From: Rhynchospora pubera
Taxonomy: Eukaryota; Streptophyta; Magnoliopsida; Poales; Cyperaceae
NCBI GenBank assembly: GCA_028095005.1
Contig: CM051459.1
Span: forward strand, 197,695,902 to 197,759,901
DNA length: 64,000 nt
Direction: 5' to 3'
Every line of letters starts with the position of its first letter. Position 1 is the stretch's first letter. The notes below the pieces were generated by a model that made no database searches, had not been told where the DNA came from, and saw only the letters and a program-made list of their open reading frames with translations. The position numbers were made by a program, and so were the translations under genes. This document shows positions 12,111-23,743 of this stretch, piece after piece.

Positions 12111-12727
12111 TGAAGGTTTTAGGCGGTCCTTGACCTATATGCACATCTATCCTATAACCATGCATAGAATTTAGATGTACCGCAGCGGAAGTTGATCGAT
12201 TGCCTAGACTCTTCTCAAAGCTTTGCTGCAACCCTTGTCTTGCGCTCCAAGTCTTCCTCCGCACGCAACTGGTACACCACAACCTCAGACAAGGGCTTGG
12301 CGTTACCCTTCACGAATCCAAGTGCCGGTCGACTCGTGCGTGTGCTTCCTATTGCTCTCCAAGCAATAGGATGGCTCCTCCCTCTTTCTGATCTCTCTCT
12401 GGACTCTCTAGGATGGTGGTTAACTCAAAAGTCACGAGTTCCAACCTTAGAGACGCTTCAGAAGAGAGGGGTATAAATAGCCAGCCTGGAAACAGACCTT
12501 TCAGATTCATAACTGCTGTCTGGAACGGTCCGGTCCAGAGTTGGACCGGGCCGTCCCAGCTGGTTGGACCGGGCCGTTCCAGTGTTGGACCGGGCCGTCC
12601 CAACCACAGCAAGGCAATCTGTTTGCCCAGCAAACCAGTCCGTCCCAGTAGTTGGACCGGGCCGTTCCAGAATTGGACCGGGCCGTTCCAACCATAACAA
12701 CATGGCTCCACACACTTTTTTCTAACA
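12111..12727 (-). repeat. Copia 5' LTR (right copy)
   Basis: 617 bp, the upstream LTR of the minus-strand element, carrying the promoter that would drive gag-pol. The dyad array is at 12690-12518 with the TATA-like box just downstream of it. It abuts the PBS on its inner side and the CAAGA duplication on its outer side. Confidence 0.95.
12518..12690. repeat. Dyad-box array in copia 5' LTR U3
   Basis: Counterpart of the array at 5351-5523, nearly identical because the two LTRs were copied from one template at insertion. Confidence 0.85.
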
Positions 12728-12732
12728 CAAGA

Positions 12733-13762
12733 AACAACAACCAATCGCTCACTTGGACAACCCAAATCCAAAGAAAGAAAAACAAATAAAGCATGGCAGC
12801 AGGAAAAAACAAAAAGCAACGAAGAAGCACAAAGAAAGTACCAAACTACGCAAGCCAGGAACAAAAAGCAAAGAGATGAGGCGAGAAGAAAACCCTTGGA
12901 AGAGAACAATGGCATTTAGATCCTTCTGGAGGAAGCGCAACACCCAGCTCAGCTATTCGTACTCACTGGAATGACCGCAAGGCACATGTGGGCAATGCTT
13001 TGGACTGGCAAAAAGGAAGGAGCTGCATTTGCTACGGCAAGTCGGCAACGACATGGAAACGCGTAGGGAATTGACAAAGAAAATGAAGCAACACAGGCGG
13101 AAGACAAGAGTAGCACAAAGAGGCTATGAAGGAAGGGAGACGGAAAAACCAAAGTGCAGTGGCAAGGGAAGAGACAACAGAGATGGAGGGACCAGATTAA
13201 ATCTATCGCAAGGTGAACAGTAATCCAAACCGTTGCAATTCGATTTTTTTCTACAGTGAAATGAGGCTTTTAAAATTGAAGTATTTATAATTAGGATAAT
13301 AATCTCATCTTGAACCCTAAAAACAGAAAAAAAGCACACGAAATTGACACAACGCAACCGGAAAAATGTGTATGTCAAGACTAGAAATATCCCAACAGTA
13401 TAAAATTATTATTAAAATTTAATAAAAATAATAGTCAGTGCCGTGGCCATTATAGGAAAAAGAATTACCTTATTATTTCTTGCTTTAGAAACTTTAGATT
13501 AGATTCAATTATCTTTGTCTATCTAGAATTAATTTTTAATTAATGGTTTACCCAAAGCAAACTAATGAACTGCGGAACAGAGGAATCTACCGGTTCGGAA
13601 TTTGATTGCAGGTTTCGTTTTATATCTGTGTAAGTTTATGTTTTATACTTTTATTGTATGTATGAGTCTACATTGAGCTAAACCACACAATTTCTGCTAG
13701 TTTTGTTTGTCACGTTCCATGTGAATATCTCTCCCAACTTACATATTGAGCTATATATATAT
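12733..13762. other. Noncoding flank right of the copia element
   Basis: Continues the pre-insertion locus. The purine-rich part (12730-13200) gives several overlapping lysine/arginine-rich frames with no motif; I see no supportable gene. Confidence 0.5.
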
Positions 13763-14138
13763 AGTTTAGCTACGGTGAGTCGCGACCAAAACTCCTAGAT
13801 CTAGATCAAAATGACCGATCCAAACCGTCCAACATGATCTCCCTATTCAAATCTCCGTGCAAACCAAATTTTTTATTTTTTACGAAATTTTTAAGTATTT
13901 TTTTCGGATTTTTAAAAACTGATATTTTTGAATGGTTCAGAACCAATTAGATTAACGATTTTCTAAAATTTAAAAAAATACTTAAAAATTTCGAAAAAAT
14001 GAAAAATTTGTTCTACAAGGAGATTTCAATAGAAAGATCATATTGGACGGTTTGGATTAGTCATTTTGATCTAGATCTAGGAGTTTTGGTAGCGACTCGC
14101 CGGAGGGTCCGTGAGTCGCGACTCTCCATAGCTAAACT
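13763..14138. mobile_element. Foldback MITE, copy 1 (long inverted arms)
   Basis: Starts AGTTTAGCTACGGTGAGTCG and ends with the inverse ...CCATAGCTAAACT. The two halves are inverted copies of each other (about 150-190 bp arms meeting in A/T-rich sequence). It sits in a TA-repeat tract, so the target duplication cannot be delimited. No coding capacity. It belongs to the same family as 14156-14561 and 44247-44649. Confidence 0.8.
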
Positions 14139-14155
14139 CTATATATATATATATA

Positions 14156-14561
14156 GAGTTTTGCTATGGTGAGTTGCGACTCACCAAAGCGTCCGTGAGT
14201 CGCGCTTAAAATTCTAAAATTTAGTTAAAAATGACCTATCCAAATCGTCTAATACGATCTCCCTATTGAAATTTCCATGCAGACCAAATTTTATATTTTT
14301 TCAAAATTTTTAAGTATTTTTTTTGAACTTTTAGAAAATCATTAATCTACTTAGTTCAGAACCGTTCAAAAAACAGCAGTTTTTAAAAATCTGAAATAAA
14401 TACTTAAAAATTTCAAAAAAATATAAAATTTGGTCTGCATGGAGATTTCATTAGGGAGACCATATTAGACGGTTTGGATCGATTATTTTGAATTAAATTT
14501 TAAAATTTTGAGCGCGACTCACGGACGCTTTGGTGAGTTGTAACTCACCATAGCAAAACTC
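14156..14561. mobile_element. Foldback MITE, copy 2
   Basis: 406 bp, starting GAGTTTTGCTATGGTGAGTT and ending ...CACCATAGCAAAACTC, with long inverted arms and (TA)n flanks on both sides. It lies 17 bp from copy 1. The best-delimited relative, at 44247, has a 10-bp target duplication, which suggests a Mutator-type MITE. Confidence 0.85.
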
Positions 14562-14670
14562 TATATATATATATATATATATATTAACATCAAAATAAAA
14601 TTCTTAAAAATTTCTTACTGTGCCGTTGACGTCCTTATAAGAATGACTCATTATAAGTACTAGCAACAGT

Positions 14671-14689
14671 GCCCGCTCAATGTGCGGGC
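14671..14689 (-). terminator. Helitron 1 3'-terminal hairpin
   Basis: GCCCGC, a 7-nt loop, then GCGGGC, located just before the CTAG terminus on the minus strand. In Helitrons this hairpin marks the end of rolling-circle transfer; it is not an RNA polymerase terminator. Confidence 0.85.
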
Positions 14690-17600
14690 AATTCTTTATT
14701 TGATATATTTCAAAAAGTTAAAAATTTAATATATGTGTTGGTTGCACAATGTAAAATGAATTATGTCATATGTGCTCATCACTATAGATTGAACTGACAA
14801 TACACATGTCTACTTTTCTTTTTTAAATCATTTAGTTATTATTAACCAATAATACATCATCACTTTTTACCTTCTATCTGTATTGTCATTTCCTAACTTA
14901 AATGCAGCGATTATTTTGTTGCTACATTTCGTTTGTTTATCTCTTAATCAATATCATCTTATCATCATCTTAATACATGAAGATTATTTCCTTTTGCCTA
15001 ATTGCAATGAATTCTTCATATATCTCTTTCAAAATATTCCCCATTAAAGGGTGCGGACATTTGGCGATCCAGCCTATGTATTGAGAAAGTAGTACAAAAT
15101 CTAATAACTTATAGAAAGTATAAGAAAAAACAACACTCAGTTGCCTAAGAGATCTTCATCATCTAGAGCAATCATCCTCCATGCGCACTGGTACACTCCA
15201 AGTCCCCTCTTGAGTCACACCAGGTACCACTTGCAGCTTGACACTTGTTGGTGGTGTTCCTCCTGACATAAATTAAGCAATTTTTATGAATAAATAAGCA
15301 CGCAAATAAATAATAAATAAATTTTCTATGATACAATCAAGACTTCATAGCATAAAGATCACTTTTAAATCAACCAATTTCTTTGAATGAATTTGTAAAA
15401 AATCAATTTTATATTTGTAATCAATTTATAAGTAGCCCACTTCTACAAGCCATGAAGGTTTAGCTTAGAAATTGCACAACCGGAATTAAATATGGATTCA
15501 TAATTCCATACCAGTATATCTTTGCTTCTGTTATATTGGGATCTCTACTTTGAATATGGTACTGTAGATACTGAAAAAGTCACCCTCGTATAGAATGGAT
15601 ATAATAATCAACAAATTCATTCAAACTTAAACTTACTTTGCTTTTTCTCCATATGGCTGCCTCCGTAAACCAGTTAGCTCCCACTTGATAGTTTCATTTT
15701 GTTTCAGTACTGGTGTAACATGTTTCTTTGAGGCAGGCCAGGCACACGTGGTGCAGCTTGATTTTCAAATGGTAGGTCAGTGGCTTCTGAGGAAAAAAAA
15801 AAATACCGAGATAGGATTTCAACAGCTTTCAATTTTGCACAACAGTTCCTGAAATATGGGAAAAATAACAAAATAATATTATCAATAAACCTAATTATTT
15901 TCTTTGATGACAAAATCGTCAGTTTCTTTATTAATTATTCTTTATTAATTCATATTTTGGGTATTAGTGATAATATTAAATAAAATTGAGAAACATTTTC
16001 TCATTTTTATATTGCCAAATTAATTAATTTCTTGAAAGTTCAAAATTATTTATTATTTAAAGAATAAACAAAACAAAGAAAAGTAAGAATAATAATTCCA
16101 GGTTGGAATCTCCACAGAAAATTAAGAAAAACAAGCAGTTCTTTGGAATACAGTACAAAAGGTCAATTTTATCAGGAAGAACAAATGAAATTGGTGATTT
16201 AGGGGCAAATCCAGTAATTACCTAGTCCAGCGCCTCCCCACCTCAGAGGCAGACAATGTCTCGTATTCATAGCCCTCTTTTTGTTCCTCCGATCAAGAAG
16301 AGAGAATCTCTATTGTCATTCCAAACATATCAAATACTGAAGGCACGTTCTGATCAAAATCCTACACAACAAGATACATGGTTTCTTTCAATATATCCCA
16401 AAAAGAATTATACAATGTGTATATTTGAATATGTGAATTACCGAGCATTTTGGTTCACTTGGATATGCAATCTGTATGTGAATTACCTTCAGTTTGAGTG
16501 TTCCTCTTGTACAACGTACAGTATAGAAAATCGTCAAATCCAGATTTCTTTCAATGTCAGATACCTCTGTGTGTCATGCAACTCTAATTTGCTCATCTGT
16601 TAGCCATCTATGCTAGCCCATCAATTTGTTTAGCCATCTCTCGGGTTCTAATGTAACTCAATTCAACTAATTAATCTTTTGAAATAAAGAACATATATGA
16701 GAAAAAAAAAACTGGCACGCTTGCTGAAATTTGACAGAATATGTATATAGTGATATATATATTGTGGGTCATATTTAATGAATACACATTCCAAATCCGG
16801 CCCAGTAAGAAAGTAAGCCCAAGAAAAAATATAAATAAAAAAAGGAGAAAGTCTGGGCCCCGATTGTCAGATCCTTCTCCTCACTCTCGTCATTTCGTCG
16901 ATTGGCTAGCTCCTGCTCATCCCCACTTGTCAGCACCTCGAATCCTCACAAGTGGCAGCGCACGATAGGCTCTGCCCCTGGACACCGCACCTAACCAAGT
17001 AAAAAAGAAAAAAAGAGGAAGAGTCGACAAAACAGAAAGAAGAGCAAAATGACAGGAGGGACGGAGCTCACCTCTGACAACCGCCGTTCCGGCGAACCAC
17101 AGCATCGCAACCCATGTTGTTGGTACCGTTGGAAAGGTGAGGTCGTGGAGAACACGAATGTACCAATTTCAACCTCTGTCGTCCCTTACCTGAAGTTTAA
17201 TTTTGAAAAGAGGTAATTAAGCTGTTGGGAAAAGAAATGCAAAATTAACATGATTGAGCCCACGAATATCACCATTCCTTGTTGCTATAGCTTTGTGGGA
17301 ATGTTAGGAGTGAGCTACAATCACCAATTGAATCTAAAACGAACCAGTTGCTTGGGATCACCAATTCAGATTGAGGCTTGAGCTCAATCTGGTTAGACAC
17401 TGGCCAAGAATGGTTCCTATTCCTAATGGTGATTAGAGAATGTGAAGCCCAGTGTCCAGAACCTTTGACAATAGCCAACGGGTGCTAAGGGGTGAACACC
17501 AAAGGCCAGCTAGGGGTAACCGTGATCTCCATTGAACTTGAGAAGAGGCAAGAGAGTAGTTCAAAATGCAATCATAATCAGTTACAACAACATGGTGCCA

Positions 17601-17756
17601 GGAACATAGGCAGCAACAGAACAAATAGAGAAGTGCAAATTTAATGCTTTTGAAGGCAAAAATTAAACCCTGCAATCAACATCAAAGAATTAAAGTCGTA
17701 ATTAGGATGCCTCACCTAAGATGACATGGGTGCATGTTAATCAAAGCCCTGCAATC

Positions 17757-17866
17757 AAACAGTACACGTTGTCTGTATTGAGATTTGAATAACTTATTCA
17801 ATTAAATACCATAAAGAGCTTAATATCAAACAGTACACGTTGTCTGGATTGAGATTTGAATAACTT
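17757..17866. repeat. Short tandem duplication inside Helitron 1
   Basis: A stretch of about 40 bp beginning aaacagtacacgttgtctg occurs at 17757 and again at 17827, period about 70 bp, with one internal difference in the shared part. No function is apparent. Confidence 0.8.
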
Positions 17867-20197
17867 ACAAACCAAAAAAAGTTCAAGAAATGCATTTTTA
17901 GGTTGATTACAGCAAGGACTTGAGCATAGAGAAAAGGGGATCCTGCAAAAAGAAAGCCAGATGAACTTCAAATTGACAAAATGCCTGACGTATAAATGTC
18001 TTTGTACCACTGACCCAGGACCCTTGTACCTTCTTTAGAAGCCTTGTTGTCATTGGTGCATACACAACATCAAACATCAAGTTGTAGAATCCAAATGTTC
18101 CAATAAATTGTAATAGCCTTCGCAACGAAATTGCCTCGATATTCTAGTAAATAAGACGAAATTAACCAATAAATTGTCAGGTAAAGAGAGCAACAAAAGG
18201 GGGAACTCACATGATAGGAATGGGTGCACAATCATCTTTGGATCCAGAAGAGAACTATCTTCTACAAGGTTCTCTGCATAATCCATAAAAAGACTATTAG
18301 GATCCCTAGAGCAAATCTTTCTATGTTGATAGTTAGTATCATATTTTTAAATCCAAATGTAACGATATAAAACAACTTTACTGAAATTCTAAGGCTAATG
18401 AGATAAAACCAAGCAACTTTATTATAATGTGTATTTATTTTGTTTTTGGTAATCAAATGACTATTATTAATTAATATATAAATAGATTCTTGGTTCCTTT
18501 AGAAGTTTGGATACAGTACTGGCATGTTTCTAGGCCTACCAAACAATACAGTAGGGAGTTCCTGTAACAATAAAAATAACATAAAGGAATCAAATTAAAG
18601 AGGAATGCATTCCCAAACATTCATGTCATTTCTTATATAATCTTAATTAAACTTGAAAGACATTCTGATATGGTTAAATTTATAAATTGTGCCATGCCAT
18701 AAGTATATAAGTTTAAAATATATTTTCCATTTCTAGATACATCCAAATTTCCTCAAAATTTGTTGAACGCCTTAATCAGAAAATCAATTAGTTTATCAAG
18801 ATGAAATTGGCCCAATCATTAAGTGTCAATTACCTGAGAAATTTGAAGCAGATGACGAAAAGCTTCAATTGCAATAGATGATGTGCTAAGAGTAATCAAT
18901 CTGTAAAAAATTTAATCAAATGTGAAATCAGACCTGAATGTGTGTCTCAAATTAATCATCAAATTTGCACCTCACCAAGACGATAATGGCTTTCTTCTGA
19001 TCTGGACCTTCATTTCTCCTTTGTTGCTCCCGTGCACCTCTCCTCTTTGACACTCGACCAAATGAAAAACAAAGAGGTTGAAACTTGAACGACCCTTCCT
19101 TGCTAGAGCTGATGAGCTATAACAAAAATTGGGTAAAGCATCCTCTCTACTATTTTTCTTTTTGTTCCTTTTTGGTGCTGGACACCGATCAAGCATATGC
19201 ACTATGCAATTCCCTGAAAAATCACAAAGGAAAGAATTAAATTTTCGAAACAAACTACAAATCTAAAAATCTAAAAATGAAAATTAAAACATTTTAGTCC
19301 TCCAACCATTCATCTATGTTAGGGGTGAAGATTAGAGTCGGGCAAGAGGTGGAGTGCGCTTTGACGCCATAGTAATTAAGCATATAGAAAACTTTCTCTT
19401 CTACCCTCTTTCTTTATTTCGGTATACTCGAGATCTGACAAGCACACCATAAAGAAACATAATTGCGCGAATGAAAGAAAAATTAAGAAAGAACAACAAC
19501 GGAAGTTGAAAAATAACCTAGTTACGACGAAAAAAAGCTCGTAGTCAGAGAGGGAGGCGATTCTTTGAGTCGTGCAAAGGGAGAAGAATAACCTAGTTAC
19601 GGCGCAGCAGGAGAACAAACCGAGCAGGTCCTCTTTTTATTTTTGGTTTTCGATTAGGGAGCGAGAGAACTGGGCAGCGCATTAAGGAGAACAACCCTAA
19701 AATTGGTTTCTAGCCGCGATGAGAGAGAGGAAGGAGAAGGAAAGAGGCGAATAAGGGAAGAACAAAAAGGAGAAAGATATCTCCAGAATGTTTCCATATC
19801 AGATCGAGAGAGAGAGCAGAGAGAGAGGAGATCTGATCGATCGTTGGAGAGCGGATGGGATCTGATCTATCATTAGGAGCAGCAAAATAAAAAATAAGTG
19901 GTTTATAGCGAAAAACGTGAATCGAACTCGCGCACTGTAGATATTTATGAAACTAAATAGTCGACGTACCACCAGCGACTTGACTTATTTGTGTATAGAG
20001 TCGACTCCTTTGTAGAAATAGCAATCCAAACCATACATTATATTGATCAATGGTTTATAATGATGCTAACAAAATTGTTTGGACCCCTTTGTGTGAAAAA
20101 TGCTGACCTTGCTAAGGGTGCTTTATAAGTAGTAGAGATAGAGATAGAAATAAAACCATTTCTCATCGTTTTGTTTTCGAGAATAAATCATTTCTCA

Positions 20198-20236
20198 TAA
20201 GAATGACTCATTATAAGTATAGAAATAAAACCATTT
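20198..20236. repeat. Duplicated empty target site of Helitron 1
   Basis: The sequence GACTCATTATAAGTA|TAGAA joins the base left of Helitron 1 (14641-14659) to sequence resembling its right flank (20139-20160). It therefore represents the uninterrupted site. A nearby block (tgccgttgacgtcctta) is also present on both sides, at about 14621 and 20251. Confidence 0.75.
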
Positions 20237-20280
20237 TTTTAGTGATCCTGTGCCGTTGACGTCCTTAAATAGGAATATGG

Positions 20281-20866
20281 CGTATGAAATTTAATTGATT
20301 GTTTTAAAACCGGTAATCGACAGCATAGCTGTTGTTTGGCTGGAGGCAAATTTATGCAACCCTATTCTTCAGCCAATTCAACTAAGTACCTTTGTTTGCT
20401 CTCTAATTTTTTTGCATTTCATATATAATTATATACATAGTACGTACAGTGCACGCATGACGCATGGATCCGTATTGCTTGACAAATTCGATTTTGCAAT
20501 TTTAAACAGCCAGCTGTTAGGTAAGAGTAATAGGATGATCTCAAAGCAGTCAAAACTTCAAGATTGCATGGATCGTATGAAATTTAATTGATTGTTTTAA
20601 AACCGGTAATCGACAGCATAGCTGTTGTTTGGCTGGAGGCAAATTTATGCAACCCTATTCTTCAGCCAATTCAACTAAGTACCTTTGTTTGCTCTCTAAT
20701 TTTTTTGCATTTCATATATAATTATATACATAGTACGTACAGTGCACGCATGACGCATGGATCCGTATTGCTTGACAAATTCGATTTTGCAATTTTAAAC
20801 AGCCAGCTGTTAGGTAAGAGTAATAGGATGATCTCAAAGCAGTCAAAACTTCAAGATTGCATGGAT
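20281..20866. repeat. Perfect 293-bp tandem duplication
   Basis: Copy 1 is 20281-20573 and copy 2 is 20574-20866. They look identical by eye and encode the same frame (VIDSIAVVWLEANLC...), but the frame has no ATG start and no recognisable domain. Either a very recent duplication or an assembly artefact. Confidence 0.9.
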
Positions 20867-21087
20867 CTTTAATTTTAAAAAAAAAAAGTTGATGGCAAAA
20901 TTTTTAAAGAGAGTCGTGCTATATTAACGTAAAAGTTTGATTCGAATTTACAACTTAGATACATGTTAATTAGGAAAGAGCTTACAATCACTAATCCGAA
21001 CCTTCACTTTAATTTGATAATTTATGAATGGCACAATTCTGTACTTCATGCACATACTATATACTAGTACTAATATGTAGATAAATG

Positions 21088-21237
21088 TACGGAGAGTATC
21101 ATTTTTTAATTAGGGGTAATTAGTAAGATTGTTGATTTTGTGGTGCCGTATTTTAATTAGTACGGAGAGTATCATTTTTTAATTAGGGGTAATTAGTAAG
21201 ATTGTTGATCTTGTACGTGGTGCCGTATTTCAATTAA
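21088..21237. repeat. 73-bp tandem duplication upstream of the AMT1 locus
   Basis: tacggagagtatcatttttt starts at 21088 and at 21161; the two units differ by a few bases and a short insertion. It lies 470-620 bp upstream of the AMT1 start. Confidence 0.85.
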
Positions 21238-21571
21238 CATAATCAGCAAAAAATATTATTTTATACTAAATTATCAGCCCCCTAACAGCTATTTCCAAAT
21301 AGACAAAAAGCTAGAAATATACTTGTTTAGGGTTATCACACGGAGTTTGACCGTATTGCAAGTTTGAATTATTCAATTTAGTGATCAAAATTTTGAAGTT
21401 GTTACTTGCTATATTAATTTGAAAAAACAATATATATATTATACCAAAAGAAAAAAGAATCAGATTACGTGTGCTGCTGTATATACTTAGTTTGAAATGA
21501 GCATTCCCGGGGAAAAATGAGGATTCTTGGGGAAATAAGGATCAATATACAAAGCAGGCCAAGTCGGAGAG

Positions 21572-21579
21572 TATATAAA
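21572..21579 (+). promoter_or_regulatory. Candidate TATA box of the AMT1 locus
   Basis: TATATAAA lies about 130 bp upstream of the ATG. A longer TA run at 21650-21662 is closer but would leave an unusually short leader. Confidence 0.45.
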
Positions 21580-21710
21580 ACTAGCTACATATTTATCTTT
21601 GTAGAATAATTCGGTCGGATTTCAGAATCTTGTATGTGCGTGTGTGTGTATATATATATAAAGGAGCTAGCCCGTCAGTAAGACAGTAACTAAACCGTAC
21701 ACCTCAACAA

Positions 21711-23186
21711 ATGTCTATTGCCACGTCCACCTGCGCATCTGAGCTAGCAATAATGCTAAGCGGCGCTGGCAATGCCACCGGGGCCACCGAATTATTTTGT
21801 GGGCGGTTAGACTCTGTCTCAAACGAGATTATTGACACAAGCAACGCTGTTAACTCCACATACCTTTTCTTTTCTGCTTATTTGGTATTCGCCATGCAGC
21901 TTGGCTTTGCCATGCTATGCGCCGGCTCCGTGCGTGCCAAAAACACGGTGAACATTCTTCTTTTAAATGTTCTTGATGCTTGCACTGGTTCTCTCTTCTA
22001 CTATTTATTTGGGTTTGCATTTGCTTTCGGCACACCTTCTAATGCTTTCATCGGCAAACAATTTTTCGGTCTGAAGAAACTACCGCAGACCGGCTTCGAC
22101 TACCCATTCTTTCTCTTTCAGTGGGCTTTTGCCATTGCTGCAGCTGGCATCACTTCTGGGTCGATTGCTGAGAGGACCCAATTTGTTGCTTATCTAATCT
22201 ACTCAGCGTTCCTTACTGGATTTGTCTACCCAATCGTGTCCCACTGGTTCTGGTCTGCCGATGGCTGGGCTAATGCTGGCCGAAACACCAGTGAGTGGCT
22301 TTTGTTCAACTCGGGTGTCATCGATTTTGCTGGGTCTGGTGTTGTGCACATGGTCGGCGGAGTTGCCGGTCTGTGGGGTGCACTCATCGAGGGTCCACGT
22401 CGGGGCCGATTTGGAGATAACAGGGTTGACATACGTGGTCACAATGCTTCCTTGGTAGTACTTGGTACATTCCTTTCTGGTTTGGCTGGTACGGTTTCAA
22501 CCCAGGGTCTTTCACAGTAATTGACAAGACCTATATGGCCCATCTGGATCGATCAATGGTCAATGGTCAGCCGTAGGTCGTACAGCAGTGACGACTACTC
22601 TAGCAGGCAGTGTTGCCGGCTTGACCACTCTTTTTGTCAAGTACATGAAGACCAGACAATGGAAAGCTATGGATGTGTGCAACGGGATCCTAGGGGGGTT
22701 TGCAGCAATAACATCAGGCTGCTCTGTGGTTGACCCATGGGCCTCTGTGATTTGTGGTCTCATCTCAGCTTTGGTCTTGATTGGAGGCAACATGCTTGCT
22801 GAAGAGTTAAAGTTCGATGATCCCTTGGAGGCCACGCAGCTGCATGCAGGATGCGGCGCATGGGGCATCCTTTTCACGGCTCTATTTGCCCGTGAGAAGT
22901 ATGTGAACGAGGTCTACCCGGGCCGTATGGGACGCCCCTACGGTCTGTTTATGGGGGGTGGTGGCAGCCTCTTGGCAGCGCATGTTGTGGCGATTCTAGC
23001 GATCTTTGGATGGGTGAGTTTGACGATGGCGCCTTTGTTCTTTGTCCTCAACAAGTTCAAGTTGCTTAGGACTCCGCAACAACACGAGGACGATGGTATG
23101 GATTCAACGTACCATGGCGGCTCTGCATATCAGTTGATTGAGCCCGGTAATGCTGAGTCTCAAGTCGGGGTGGCCGTAGATGCAAC
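21711..23186 (+). pseudogene. AMT1: AMT1-type ammonium transporter, two frame breaks and a 3' insertion
   Basis: The ATG at 21711 opens a frame matching plant AMT1 high-affinity ammonium channels of the plasma membrane, which are usually intronless and about 490-500 residues. Visible landmarks are [20 protein letters not shown] (about 86-105), [20 protein letters not shown] (about 136-155) and the family signature [13 protein letters not shown] (205-217), including a pore-type His213. Frame 1 ends at 22520 because about one base is missing near 22471-22480. The continuation ([14 protein letters not shown]) is in a second frame. A second shift between 22525 and 22557 leads to [15 protein letters not shown] and the rest of the protein to 23186. 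The C-terminal regulatory tail is recognisable (GMDSTYHGG, where AMT1 proteins usually have T-R-H-G-G). A 557-bp insertion then replaces the last codons; the original stop lies at 23758-23760. Base-calling error could explain single shifts, but not the insertion. Confidence 0.93.
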
Positions 23187-23743
23187 TAGGACCGAGCAAA
23201 AAACTCGGCCCTCGTGAGCTAGCTCGAACTCGAATCGGATAATACTCGATAGCAACTCGAGCTGTTTCAACTCGAACTGGCATAACTCGAGCTACACCGG
23301 CTCGGAAGGTTCATGAGCTGAGTTCGAGTTGCCTTCAGCTCGCTCAGTCTAACTCGTGAGACTTAGCCCAACTCGTTTGTTTAGTTTGTAATTCAACTCA
23401 GTTTTTAATCACTATTCTATAACCCTAAGTTCTTTTTATTTTTAGGGAAAAATAGTCGTATCTTCCTCCTGATCTCTTCGTGTGTCTTCTATGTGTATTT
23501 TAAATATTGTTTAATATTTATGTTGTTTACTTTTTAGTTTAGTCCATTACGAAGTCTCAAAGTTTGATATTTAATAACGAGCTAGTTTTCAAGCCATGAG
23601 CCAACTCGAGTTTTAATGAGTTGAGTTTGAGCTGCTAAAAAAACTCGAAATTGCCTTGTGTGCTGAGCTGAGCCAGCTCGACTTGAGATGAGCTTGAGTT
23701 CAAGTTAGCCTCGGCTCGCTCAGGCTCAGCTCATCTACACCCC
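23187..23743. mobile_element. 557-bp insertion in the AMT1 3' end, 10-bp target duplication
   Basis: Flanked by TAGATGCAAC at 23177-23186 and 23744-23753. It is rich in ctcgag/gagctcg-type repeats and ends ...CATCTACACCCC (its complement begins GGGGTGTAGATGAG). There is no clear terminal inverted repeat and no coding capacity. A duplication this long without inverted ends would fit a short retroposon or a degenerate Mutator-like element; the class is undecided. It adds [14 protein letters not shown] residues and a new stop (23215-23217) to the AMT1 frame. Confidence 0.75.

Larger units (their letters stand above)
4944..12727 (-). mobile_element. Complete Ty1/copia LTR retrotransposon (minus strand)
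   Basis: A 7.8-kb element bounded by two near-identical LTRs with TG...CA ends and a perfect 5-bp target duplication CAAGA (4939-4943 and 12728-12732). Reading the minus strand: 5' LTR, initiator-Met-type PBS, leader, gag-pol, a 1.3-kb 3' untranslated region, PPT and 3' LTR. The order protease-integrase-reverse transcriptase-RNase H defines Ty1/copia. By eye the LTRs differ at about three substitutions and one T-run indel over about 616 bp, so insertion is recent. Arrays of 15-bp dyad boxes occur in the LTRs, both untranslated regions and two coding linkers. The pol frame is broken once near 7500, so this copy cannot make the whole polyprotein. Confidence 0.97.
14660..20138 (-). mobile_element. 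Non-autonomous Helitron 1
   Basis: On the minus strand the 5' end is A|TCTCTACTACTTATAAAG at 20138, a typical plant Helitron start. The 3' end is CTAG|T at 14660, with a GC-rich hairpin (14689-14671) about 7 nt upstream of CTAG. The insertion is between A and T without target duplication, as expected for rolling-circle transposons. The 5.5 kb interior has no Rep/helicase frame and no recognisable captured gene, although purine-rich exon-like stretches lie near 16.86-17.1 and 18.97-19.25 kb. Confidence 0.88.

Noticed and set aside
12349..12915. 188-residue frame across the 5' LTR of the copia element
   Set aside because: It is produced by the dyad repeats and adjacent pyrimidine-rich DNA; the repeats leave several frames open at once and the product has no domain.
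18972..19253. 93-residue minus-strand frame in Helitron 1 as a captured gene
   Set aside because: No recognisable domain and no supporting splice series; left as uncharacterised Helitron interior.
20295..20872. Two identical open frames of 94-98 residues
   Set aside because: They are the two units of the 293-bp tandem duplication, have no ATG start and no recognisable motif.
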